Below, piece by piece: positions 6,393 to 12,152 of a stretch of 12,152 nt of DNA. The notes under the pieces are model-generated. The model did not search any database and had not been told where the DNA came from. It saw nothing but the letters and a program-made list of their open reading frames with translations. How positions within the stretch are numbered: the first letter of the stretch is position 1; every line of letters begins with the position of its first letter. Source of the DNA: Candidatus Woesearchaeota archaeon (GTDB taxonomy: Archaea > Nanobdellota > Nanobdellia > Woesearchaeales > B29-G15); NCBI GenBank assembly GCA_003650585.1, contig QMQS01000021.1, positions 1 through 12,152 on the forward strand, given 5' to 3'. A program made the position numbers and the translations under genes.

Positions 6393-6973
6393 ATCACAAG
6401 CAACTTACCTCTTTTACCTGGATTGACTATTCTTGTTCTGCCAATGTAATCCTCTTGCCCCTCTGTCTCATGGAAATGTCCGCAGATTGCCAACACTGGC
6501 TTTACACTTGTGATGAACTTCCTGATGGACTTGGAGCCACGGTGCTCACCCAGTACAATATCCAGCTTGGTTTTGTGCGGTGGGGCATGAGTTATCAACA
6601 CAACCTTGCCACTGAGGTGGGGCTTCACCCTCTCAGCAAACCCCTCAAAACCCTTATCAACAATGCTAAAGCCTCCAGTGCCATAACCAACAAAACTTAT
6701 CCCCTTGGCTTTGTACAGCCCACGATGTAAGAACAAAAGTTTTGGATGCTTAGAACATGCCTCTTGCAATGCCTCTGGTGTTTCATGGTTGCCAGGAATT
6801 ATGAGCACTGGTGGGGTTGCCTTGGCAAGCATTGCTAATAGGGTGCTCAAGTTGTGCTCGAAATTTGAGATATCACCAGCACAGACCACCAGCTCATAAT
6901 TCTTGCTTTCTACAACTATCCTTTTCAAGAGTGCAATATTACCATGCAAATCCACGAATGCAAGGATTTTCAT
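6386..6973 (-). CDS. Calcineurin-like metallophosphoesterase (COG2129-like)
   Basis: A 195-residue cytosolic protein with the complete two-metal phosphoesterase motif set: Asp8 and His10 (FVDLHG), Gly33-Asp34, GNHE at 61-64, His129 (THAPP) and GHFHE at 165-169. The GSKSIRKFI segment and the final VNPGKRGKL fit the archaeal Icc-related group. Members hydrolyse phosphomono- or diesters; the natural substrate is unknown. The start ATG shares four bases (ATGA) with the stop of the VWA gene, which indicates translational coupling and cotranscription with the AAA+/VWA pair. The 3' end overlaps the convergent surface-protein gene by 7 bp, so there is no room for a separate terminator. Fold assignment is secure; the link to the AAA+/VWA function is inference from gene order. 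Confidence 0.88.
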   Translation of the reverse strand: MKILAFVDLHGNIALLKRIVVESKNYELVVCAGDISNFEHNLSTLLAMLAKATPPVLIIPGNHETPEALQEACSKHPKLLFLHRGLYKAKGISFVGYGTGGFSIVDKGFEGFAERVKPHLSGKVVLITHAPPHKTKLDIVLGEHRGSKSIRKFITSVKPVLAICGHFHETEGQEDYIGRTRIVNPGKRGKLLVIQ

Positions 6974-8157
6974 TCTACAGCATAGTAGTCTGTGAGCACA
7001 ACCCTATCAAGGTTACTTAACTCCTTTACAACGTACAATCGCCCCTCCCCAAGCTCGGTTATTCGCTTAGCCAAACGCTCACCCTTTTGGTTTAGTTGTA
7101 TACCCACAAGGGAGATGCTTACGCCTTGGGCTGTGGCTATGCCAACCTCTTTGAGGGTTTCTTCCTCAGGCTGTTTGCCATGGGTTGGCAACGCGTCTGT
7201 GATTATTATCATATGCTTAGTGTGTTTGCCCCTAGGGAAGAGTTTGACTGCAGCGCGTATTGCAGAGGCAATATCTGTTTCCCTCTTGGGCGAGACCACA
7301 GTGATTGCTTTTAGTATCCTCTTGAGGTCACGGGTGGGTGCCTCCTCAACCAAGACCTTGCTCGAGAACACAACGAGCCCAATCCTATTGCCCTCTTCTA
7401 TGGCTCTATAAGCCAGTGCAATCCCTGCCTTCTTTGCATAATCTATCTTGGTGTCTTGCATGCTCCCACTAGAATCAAGCACAAACACCACCCATTTCAG
7501 CCCACGCTGCTTTCTGTCAAATGCCACCAGGTCCTGCTTTAAAAAGCTGCGGTGTAGCCTCCTTGCTGCCCTCTTTACTGTTCCCCTTGTGTCGAGGTTT
7601 CTATAAGGCAAACCCTTGCGGAACTCTATGCGTGCCTCTCTCTCACCAAAGGTGTTTCTTATCTTTGTTAACTTGCCACCCAGACCTCTCTTTGGGACCA
7701 ATCGTTCAAGTTCCTCTATGTATAGCAGTAATGAAGCCAACTCTATGCCCAAGTCGCTTATACGCCCCTCTCCATCAATTAAACCTCGGTCTTCGAGGCG
7801 TTTCTGTATTTGCTCCACGTCATTACTCACCTTTTTCCTAAACTCAGGTATCTTGATATTCTTGCGAAGGTACTCTGCTGAGTAACCAGTGGCAAGCCTA
7901 AGCAGGGTTTTGCCATAGAGCTTCTCTGCTGTCCTATAATCAGTTATAAGCGTTTCGAGGAGTTGACTCGGTGTGAAGCACCTGTGCCCATGGTTGAGGG
8001 CTTGCTTGAGTATCAGACCCTGGGTTAGTGTTTCCTTGTCATTATCCAGTACGAGGTGCATCAGCCGATCCTCATCAAATTCAGAGCGTAACTTACCCTG
8101 CAACTCCACACCATGCGCTGTCTTTGCCACTGTAACACTGCTGCTACCGTGAATCAC
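6970..8157 (-). CDS. VWA-domain protein, partner of the AAA+ ATPase (Mg-chelatase-like)
   Basis: A 395-residue protein. The N-terminal half (about 25-160) is mostly helical; residues 165-220 are a basic linker. From about 222 a von Willebrand A domain carries an intact metal-ion adhesion site: Asp228-x-Ser230-x-Ser232 (DSSGSM), Thr294 (RETDIAS) and Asp321 (ITDALP). The layout resembles the ChlD/BchD and CoxE-type partners of MoxR/ChlI ATPases, in which the VWA protein passes ATP-driven remodelling to a target. The target is not evident and there are no cobalt or magnesium chelatase genes nearby. It overlaps the ATPase gene by 14 bp and the phosphoesterase gene by 4 bp. The start is a GTG at 8157 without a clear Shine-Dalgarno sequence; a GTG at 8130 is an alternative. 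Confidence 0.85.
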   Translation of the reverse strand: MIHGSSSVTVAKTAHGVELQGKLRSEFDEDRLMHLVLDNDKETLTQGLILKQALNHGHRCFTPSQLLETLITDYRTAEKLYGKTLLRLATGYSAEYLRKNIKIPEFRKKVSNDVEQIQKRLEDRGLIDGEGRISDLGIELASLLLYIEELERLVPKRGLGGKLTKIRNTFGEREARIEFRKGLPYRNLDTRGTVKRAARRLHRSFLKQDLVAFDRKQRGLKWVVFVLDSSGSMQDTKIDYAKKAGIALAYRAIEEGNRIGLVVFSSKVLVEEAPTRDLKRILKAITVVSPKRETDIASAIRAAVKLFPRGKHTKHMIIITDALPTHGKQPEEETLKEVGIATAQGVSISLVGIQLNQKGERLAKRITELGEGRLYVVKELSNLDRVVLTDYYAVE

Positions 8158-9175
8158 CCTTCTCGTCTAATCCAGGTAGCCCCTCGCTCTTGCAGAACTT
8201 TGAGAATTGCTCTCTTACATAGTCCTCTGGTCTTATGAGGAACCTAGAAGAGGGCCTCAACCTAATCCTGTGTGCGAGCACAGAAATGAGTACAGAGGCC
8301 ACATCATCAAACCCCACCACCTTTCTACCATTGAGCATTGCGTTTGCTTGGGCTCTTTCATAAAGCCCTAGGGACGCCCTAACACTGGGTTTCTTTTCTA
8401 ACTTATCATCATCACGCAGCAACCTCACGAACTTAATCGTTGCCTTTAGTAATTGCTCTGGAAACCTTGCTATGCTTTTACCCTTACACTTGACTATTGT
8501 TAACTCTGTTTCAATATCCTCTGGGTATCCCATATAAATGAAATCAAAGCGATCCATCAGCACGTCTGAGAGCTCCTCAGTGTTTTTGTCCTCGGGGTTC
8601 ATAGTGGCAATGAAAACAAATTTTACCTTAAAGTCAAGGTCATAGTTGCCTATCGTTATGTTTCCCTCTTCAAGCACCTGCAGTAGTGCGTTCTGGAGTT
8701 TCTCAGGGCATCTATTCAACTCGTCAAAGAACAGCACACCTTGGTTTGCCTTGAATATCTTCCCAGGGGTGAATGCTCTTGGTGATGTTGGTCCGTATTT
8801 TAGTGCCATGACTGGGTCGATGTCACCCAGTAGGTCCTCTGGTGTGAGGTCAGGGCTCCCCTGTACCCTCACAAACCTTGCACTCCCCTGAACCTTTTTC
8901 CTCTTTGTGGTCTTACCAGAGAGGCACATAGGGCATAGTGGCTCGTTAGGGAGGCAATTAAAACCACAATCATTTACTGTTATCTCTGGCAACAAAGCAG
9001 CAACATTCTTAGCCAGGGTGGTCTTGCCAATGCCTGGTGGACCAACTATAATCACATTCCTACCAGAAATAAGGGTGGACTTTAGCTGCTGTTTAACCCT
9101 TTGCTGACCAATAATGTCTGTAAATGGGTCCTCACTTTTTGTAAACAATTCGCTAAAATATTGCTCTAGTTCCAT
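8144..9175 (-). CDS. AAA+ ATPase of MoxR/Mg-chelatase ChlI type with a four-Cys insert
   Basis: A 343-residue ATPase. Walker A is GPPGIGKTT (45-53), Walker B VLFFDE (147-152), sensor 1 ATMNPED (190-196), and an arginine in LMDRFD (Arg209) is a candidate finger. Between Walker A and B lies DCGFNCLPNEPLCPMC with Cys70, 74, 81 and 84, a probable zinc or Fe-S site followed by a basic stretch. The family forms ATP-driven hexameric rings that work with a VWA protein to insert metals or remodel complexes; here the VWA gene follows with a 14-bp overlap. A TATA-like box about 26 bases before the ATG at 9175 would give a leaderless mRNA for this gene and the two after it. True magnesium chelation is unlikely without a ChlH-like subunit. 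Family assignment is secure, substrate unknown. Confidence 0.88.
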   Translation of the reverse strand: MELEQYFSELFTKSEDPFTDIIGQQRVKQQLKSTLISGRNVIIVGPPGIGKTTLAKNVAALLPEITVNDCGFNCLPNEPLCPMCLSGKTTKRKKVQGSARFVRVQGSPDLTPEDLLGDIDPVMALKYGPTSPRAFTPGKIFKANQGVLFFDELNRCPEKLQNALLQVLEEGNITIGNYDLDFKVKFVFIATMNPEDKNTEELSDVLMDRFDFIYMGYPEDIETELTIVKCKGKSIARFPEQLLKATIKFVRLLRDDDKLEKKPSVRASLGLYERAQANAMLNGRKVVGFDDVASVLISVLAHRIRLRPSSRFLIRPEDYVREQFSKFCKSEGLPGLDEKGDSR

Positions 9176-9197
9176 TCTTTGAGAAGAAGCCTGAATG

Positions 9198-9204
9198 ATT
9201 TAAA
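9198..9204 (-). promoter_or_regulatory. Possible internal promoter for the AAA+/VWA/phosphoesterase genes
   Basis: TTTAAAT on the minus strand, preceded by more T residues, centred 26 bases from the ATG at 9175. It could give the last three genes their own leaderless transcript besides read-through from the EF-1 beta genes 39 bases upstream. Confidence 0.4.
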
Positions 9205-9214
9205 AAAATTGTGA

Positions 9215-9490
9215 TTACCCTATTGCTCGCCTTACATCCACAACATCAACACTGCTCACACCTGGCAATCCTGATATCTGTTTCTCGAGTTCTTCAGTGG
9301 AGCCCTTCCCCTCGTCCATAATAAACAGAATCTCAATCGCTTCAAGCCCAAAAGCAACTGGCTTTTTGGTTGAGGTGTGCACCTTGCCTCCAAACCCCTC
9401 AACAAGCGCCCTTGCCTTCTCAATTATCCCGTCTAAATCCTCTTGTGGAGAGGTGGGCATTATCCTCAGCGTTATAGCCACATCTGCCAT
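9215..9490 (-). CDS. Translation elongation factor 1 beta (aEF-1B)
   Basis: A 91-residue protein of the archaeal EF-1 beta family, the nucleotide exchange factor that recharges EF-1 alpha with GTP during translation. Length is typical (about 90). Recognisable parts are the first strand MADVAITLRIMPTS, the KKPVAFGLEAIEILF segment (42-56) and the ending GVSSVDVVDVRRAIG. The longer reading from 9517 adds nine residues that overlap the end of the Zn-ribbon gene and do not resemble the family, so the ATG at 9490 is the start. The Zn-ribbon stop ends just two bases upstream, a pairing known in archaea, and the two are surely cotranscribed. Confidence 0.93.
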   Translation of the reverse strand: MADVAITLRIMPTSPQEDLDGIIEKARALVEGFGGKVHTSTKKPVAFGLEAIEILFIMDEGKGSTEELEKQISGLPGVSSVDVVDVRRAIG

Positions 9491-9492
9491 TT

Positions 9493-9663
9493 TCAATAGG
9501 GACCAACGAACCCACACCTAGGGCACTGGTATCTTGCTGCGATTCTCCTACAGTGGCTACACCTAACAATGGTGGCTTCACCACAGTTGGGGCATGGAAA
9601 CTCAACTGCCCCAGAATCATTCTCAATGCTTTTCTTACAACTTATGCATGTTTTGTTTACCAA
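9493..9663 (-). CDS. Small Zn-ribbon RNA-binding protein of translation (COG2888-like)
   Basis: A 56-residue protein with four CxxC knuckles: Cys6/9, Cys24/27 (FPCPNCGE), Cys35/38 (VRCSHC) and Cys47/50 (YQCPRCGFVGP). Two treble-cleft type zinc sites are likely. It matches the predicted Zn-ribbon protein that accompanies EF-1 beta in many archaea and is thought to act in translation. No ATG exists between the upstream in-frame stop (9720-9718) and the first Cys, so the TTG at 9663-9661 is the best start; Met-Val-Asn-Lys-Thr-Cys then gives normal family length. The gene is short and starts with TTG, so simple gene finders are likely to miss it or report the wrong frame. The EF-1 beta gene follows after two bases. 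Confidence 0.88.
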   Translation of the reverse strand: MVNKTCISCKKSIENDSGAVEFPCPNCGEATIVRCSHCRRIAARYQCPRCGFVGPY

Positions 9664-9716
9664 TTTACTCAGGGTGGTTTTCTGCTTGCTTAAAAACTTT
9701 GTGGTAAAACAAAAGA

Positions 9717-9724
9717 TTTATATA
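9717..9724 (+). promoter_or_regulatory. TATA box of the 9748 gene, possibly shared with the divergent Zn-ribbon operon
   Basis: TTTATATA centred 27 bases from the ATG at 9748 predicts a leaderless mRNA in the plus direction. Read on the minus strand, TATATAAA would start a transcript near 9694, about 30 bases before the TTG of the Zn-ribbon gene. A second minus-strand candidate, TTTTTAAG at 9696-9689, would give a leaderless Zn-ribbon mRNA instead. Confidence 0.5.
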
Positions 9725-9747
9725 GGTTTTATGCAATGGCTTGAGAT

Positions 9748-10188
9748 ATGCCCAGAAGGAGAGCAACCACTTTAGCTGAACATGAGTTTAGGTTTAAGGT
9801 AGAGGATAATCCTCCAGTGAGCAAACCATTACCAAAACTTCCACAGGTGCCACCTCCACCATTGAAACATCCTTCTAAAATAAAACTCCCTAAACTCTCT
9901 ACCAAGCCAAGCGCCAAGAGGAAAACCACCAGAAGGAGGAGGGCTGCACCCACAACCACAATAAGGGTTAGGAAGACCCCACCCAAGAGCGTTGATGAGG
10001 AGTACATTGAATCTGAAATCAAGAAAATAGATTTCTTCCTAAACAACAGGATGCTTCCAGAAGCCAAGAGCTCTTTTGAGTTGCTGTTAAAGGGGCTGCG
10101 CTCAACCCCTGGCTCCACTGCCTTGAGGCGAAAGTTTCGCTATGACTTGAGGCGGATTAAGACTGCCATTGAACTCCTTGAACTCTAA
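9748..10188 (+). CDS. Protein of unknown function: Pro/Lys-rich arm plus helical domain
   Basis: A 146-residue protein I do not recognise. Residues 1-80 are low complexity and probably disordered: a start rich in Arg (MPRRRATT), proline runs (VPPPPLKHP) and clusters of Lys/Arg (KRKTTRRRRAA at about 57-67). Residues about 82-146 look like three helices (EEYIESEIKKIDFFLNN, LPEAKSSFELLLKGL, ALRRKFRYDLRRIKTAIELLEL), reminiscent of TPR-like hairpins. There is no signal peptide or membrane helix. The basic arm suggests nucleic-acid or ribosome contact, but this is inference. The ATG has a TATA box at leaderless spacing. The gene shares a promoter region with the divergent Zn-ribbon/EF-1 beta operon, so it may be co-regulated with translation genes. 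Its stop lies four bases from that of the convergent ATPase gene. Confidence 0.75.
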   Translation: MPRRRATTLAEHEFRFKVEDNPPVSKPLPKLPQVPPPPLKHPSKIKLPKLSTKPSAKRKTTRRRRAAPTTTIRVRKTPPKSVDEEYIESEIKKIDFFLNNRMLPEAKSSFELLLKGLRSTPGSTALRRKFRYDLRRIKTAIELLEL

Positions 10189-10196
10189 AGCTTTAG
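10185..10196. repeat. 12-bp palindrome spanning two convergent stop codons
   Basis: CTAAAGCTTTAG is a perfect palindrome. It holds the TAA stop of the plus-strand gene (10186-10188) and, in mirror image, the TAA of the minus-strand ATPase gene (10195-10193). With no loop it is a weak hairpin; a shared end-of-transcript signal is possible but unproven. Confidence 0.4.
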
Positions 10197-11473
10197 ATAT
10201 TAAGTAACCATTTCCACAGGGGCTTGAACACAATTTCCTTACCACTTACTCCCTCTCTCTTTTCGTAATCCCTTGTTATAACCAATCCCCTTCTCAATTT
10301 GAATTCCTCCATCGCTTCTAGGACACCTTTAACCTCTCTTGCCTTATTCTCTTCGTTTAACTCACAGCACACTTGTATTACCTCTTTAACCTTAATCCCC
10401 TCCTTAACCACAAAGTCGCATTCATGTGCATCACTCCAGTAATATACCTCGTTGCCGCGTCTCCTTAGCTCTATAAAAACAGTATTCTCGTAAACTCTTC
10501 CAATATTCTGGCTGAACTGAAACCCGAGGTTGTTGAAGAAACCCATATCCACAACATAAACTTTCTTTGGAGAAATCTGTTGGCTCCTTAGAGAGTAGGA
10601 GAATTTTGGGACAAGGAAGAACAAGAACACTTCACCGAAATAGTGTAAGTAGGTATTTATGCTCTCCAGTGAAAGCCCATAGGTGCGTGAGTACTTCCTT
10701 GGACTAAACAGTTTGCCAGAGTTGGTGACTAAAATATCCGCTAGATGCTTCACCTTTGCGTAATTTAGGTTATACCTCTCAATTATATCCTTATGAATTA
10801 TATCACTAAAATACTCAAGTAGCAGTGGTTTCTTTTGTGCCTCTGTTTTGAAAAATACTTCAGGAAATCCACCCCACCTCAAGAAATCAAGAAAGCAGTT
10901 CCTAATTATACTAATATTATCGCTGCTTAGCGATTTCTTAGCTTCAAATCCGCTCCAATGTAAATACTCCTCGAATGAGAGTGGGAATATAGGTATGCTC
11001 ACACTCCTTCCTGTAAGAACTCTCGCAAAATCAGGTCTAATATACTTTGATGAGGAATCTGTAATAAAAATTTGTTTCACTTTTTTCAAGTCATATAATT
11101 TTCTAAGGAACAAAGCCCATTCATTACACCTATGAACCTCATCCATGAAGAGGTATGGGGCTGTTTTGGGGTTTATGTTAGCCCTATACTCTTCATAAAT
11201 CTCCCTTAGACTCTTCTTTGAGAGCACATCATCCTCAAAATTTATCAACAAAATCTCCTTTGGATTAACGCCCTTCTTTAGAAGGTGTGATATCAATTGA
11301 TAGAATAGTGTGGACTTACCACTTCTCCTCACCCCTATGAGAAGCTTTATCTCTCTCAGTTTTAGTGTGGATATTAGTTGTTTCAGAATGGGCCTATTCT
11401 GACCGAGAAGCGCTTCCTCTACCACCCCCGCTTCCCACCAATGGTTCCAGTCTGTAAGTGCTTGGAGTATCAT
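10193..11473 (-). CDS. AAA_14/DUF4143-type ATPase
   Basis: A 426-residue protein of the ATPase family that combines an AAA_14 domain with a C-terminal DUF4143 domain. Walker A is GVRRSGKST (47-55), Walker B YLFMDEVHR (106-114), and a sensor-like FITDSSSKY follows, then RVLTGRSVSIPIFPLSFEEYL, which is highly typical. Residues about 200-300 contain the helical winged part. The C-terminal part has ENTVFIELRRRGNEVYYW, then ECDFVVKEG and IQVCCE, matching the E-D-Q pattern of a degraded PD-(D/E)XK nuclease fold. Biological role is unknown; members are abundant in archaea and anaerobic bacteria and are often gained by transfer. A TATA box about 28 bases upstream of the ATG predicts a leaderless mRNA. 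The gene is AT-richer than its neighbours and is preceded by a palindrome over the promoter. Confidence 0.88.
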   Translation of the reverse strand: MILQALTDWNHWWEAGVVEEALLGQNRPILKQLISTLKLREIKLLIGVRRSGKSTLFYQLISHLLKKGVNPKEILLINFEDDVLSKKSLREIYEEYRANINPKTAPYLFMDEVHRCNEWALFLRKLYDLKKVKQIFITDSSSKYIRPDFARVLTGRSVSIPIFPLSFEEYLHWSGFEAKKSLSSDNISIIRNCFLDFLRWGGFPEVFFKTEAQKKPLLLEYFSDIIHKDIIERYNLNYAKVKHLADILVTNSGKLFSPRKYSRTYGLSLESINTYLHYFGEVFLFFLVPKFSYSLRSQQISPKKVYVVDMGFFNNLGFQFSQNIGRVYENTVFIELRRRGNEVYYWSDAHECDFVVKEGIKVKEVIQVCCELNEENKAREVKGVLEAMEEFKLRRGLVITRDYEKREGVSGKEIVFKPLWKWLLNI

Positions 11474-11487
11474 AATCTATTGTATTA

Positions 11488-11511
11488 GAACAATTGATAT
11501 ATAATTGTTTC
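11488..11511. repeat. AACAATT-N7-AATTGTT palindrome over the ATPase TATA box
   Basis: Perfect 7-bp arms (11489-11495 and 11503-11509) flank GATATAT. The minus-strand TATA box (TTATATA, 11504-11498) lies in the centre and the ATG is at 11473. A further copy of one half, GAACAATTGA (11521-11530), repeats 11488-11497 exactly, 33 bp away and inside the end of rtcA. A protein bound here would cover the TATA box, so repression of the ATPase gene is the natural reading. Confidence 0.5.
11498..11504 (-). promoter_or_regulatory. TATA box of the DUF4143-type ATPase gene
   Basis: TTATATA on the minus strand, centred about 28 bases upstream of the ATG at 11473, consistent with a leaderless mRNA separate from rtcA. 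Confidence 0.5.
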
Positions 11512-11514
11512 GGT

Positions 11515-12152
11515 TTAATGGAACAATTGAATGCCCCTCTTAACTCTGATAGTTAACCCCTCTAAAGAGACCACATTGCCCAAGAACTTTTGGATTACAT
11601 AAATCCCACTCTTAATATGCCCGGTTATTTTTGGTGCCCTCAGCACGCCACCAGATAAAACTGCAATTATGAGTAATTGATCAGCGAGGTATGGGTCAAT
11701 TGGAGCCCCAAACCCTATGTTCTTGAGTAGGGCTTCTGCTGCTTCATTCCCAACACCCTCAGCCAACCTGCCCGGCTTGCCCAGAGAGCAGCTCCCTATT
11801 ATCACTGGTATATTGCCCTGTGGCTCAAACCTTGCAAACAGGGTTATCCCAGAACCAGTCGAGAGTGTTTTATAGTAGTAGCAATGAATGTTAACTCTGG
11901 CGAGGTGTTTTAGCCTTTTTAGGGCTGCCTCTGCCTGGCGCTCTGACACTCTTCGCTTAGCCAAATCCTCAGAGGCATGGGATACGCCCCCAATCTCAAT
12001 TAGCTTACCACGCTTTGTTAGCTCCAAACTTTTAAGCAGGCTTTCACCTTTTCTGAATCTCAACCTTACCAAACCACCCCCATTTGGATAATACCCACGC
12101 TTAATCAACTCGCACTCACAAACACAATATAACCTCAAGAATGGTAGAAAAA
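11515..12152 (-). CDS. rtcA: RNA 3'-terminal phosphate cyclase, 3' part (cut by window edge)
   Basis: The C-terminal 211 or so residues of RtcA, which uses ATP to turn RNA 3'-phosphate ends into 2',3'-cyclic phosphates and acts in RNA end repair or processing. The full family length is about 340, so roughly the first third lies outside the window. The reading frame stays open to the window edge, reading Phe-Leu-Pro-Phe before the TTG at 12138, so that TTG is not the start. Family segments visible are LIKRGYYPNGGG, IGSCSLGKPGRLAEGVG, DPYLADQLLIIAVLSGG and ITGHIKSGIYVIQKFLG. The His in the last one (codon 11619-11617) aligns with the AMP-accepting catalytic histidine by its position in the motif. 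It precedes the ATPase gene on the same strand, but that gene has its own promoter. Confidence 0.9.
   Translation of the reverse strand, partial: FLPFLRLYCVCECELIKRGYYPNGGGLVRLRFRKGESLLKSLELTKRGKLIEIGGVSHASEDLAKRRVSERQAEAALKRLKHLARVNIHCYYYKTLSTGSGITLFARFEPQGNIPVIIGSCSLGKPGRLAEGVGNEAAEALLKNIGFGAPIDPYLADQLLIIAVLSGGVLRAPKITGHIKSGIYVIQKFLGNVVSLEGLTIRVKRGIQLFH

Noticed and set aside
8144..9175. True magnesium or cobalt chelatase subunit
   Set aside because: No large chelatase subunit or tetrapyrrole or cobalamin gene is in the window, and MoxR/ChlI-VWA pairs have many other roles.
9420..9626. Open frame of 68 codons over the Zn-ribbon gene
   Set aside because: The alternative frame in the same region gives four CxxC motifs and the known neighbour of EF-1 beta, so this frame is a shadow.
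1..12152. tRNA, rRNA, CRISPR array or insertion sequence
   Set aside because: I looked in the gene-free gaps (the longest is 218 bp) and saw no cloverleaf, regularly spaced repeats, transposase or terminal inverted repeats.

Overview
The window reads as a piece of an archaeal chromosome. The evidence is an archaeal-type EF-1 beta next to the small four-knuckle Zn-ribbon protein of archaeal translation operons, a COG2129-like phosphoesterase, DUF1616, a PGF-pre-PGF surface protein and RtcA. Most start codons also lie 25-29 bases downstream of a TATA box, as in leaderless archaeal mRNAs. The PGF-pre-PGF ectodomain with its Cys-containing stalk resembles proteins I associate with DPANN-type archaea, but the lineage cannot be fixed from the sequence alone. 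No rRNA, tRNA, CRISPR array or insertion sequence was recognised. No gene-free stretch exceeds about 220 bases.

Left part (1-1048, minus strand): the first 27 codons of a secreted or membrane protein run off the edge. Next comes a two-gene module of an HTH-nucleotidyltransferase (MNT) and a HEPN protein, which has the layout of a toxin-antitoxin pair. Its promoter carries two tandem palindromes that overlap the start codon.

Positions 1154-4224 (plus strand): serine hydroxymethyltransferase (glyA) is followed after one base by a multi-membrane GT-C-like protein and then by a DUF1616 membrane protein. A VanZ-like gene converges on DUF1616, and the two coding ends overlap by 45 bp. At 4836-6392 (plus) is a signal-peptide surface protein with seven N-glycosylation sequons, a PGF-pre-PGF domain, one C-terminal membrane helix and a basic tail. 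The GT-C-like, DUF1616 and surface-protein genes suggest a cell-envelope and glycosylation neighbourhood.

Positions 6386-9663 (minus strand): a compact five-gene run reads Zn-ribbon protein, EF-1 beta, AAA+ ATPase (MoxR/Mg-chelatase type with a four-Cys insert), VWA protein and phosphoesterase. Spacings are short and the last three genes overlap. The AAA+ gene also has its own candidate promoter, so the ATPase/VWA/phosphoesterase genes may form a sub-operon.

Right part: a leaderless gene of unknown function (9748-10188, plus) shares a TATA element with the divergent Zn-ribbon gene. It converges on a DUF4143-type ATPase (10193-11473, minus) whose TATA box sits inside a palindrome. Upstream of that gene, on the same strand, lies the 3' part of an RNA 3'-phosphate cyclase (rtcA), cut by the window edge.
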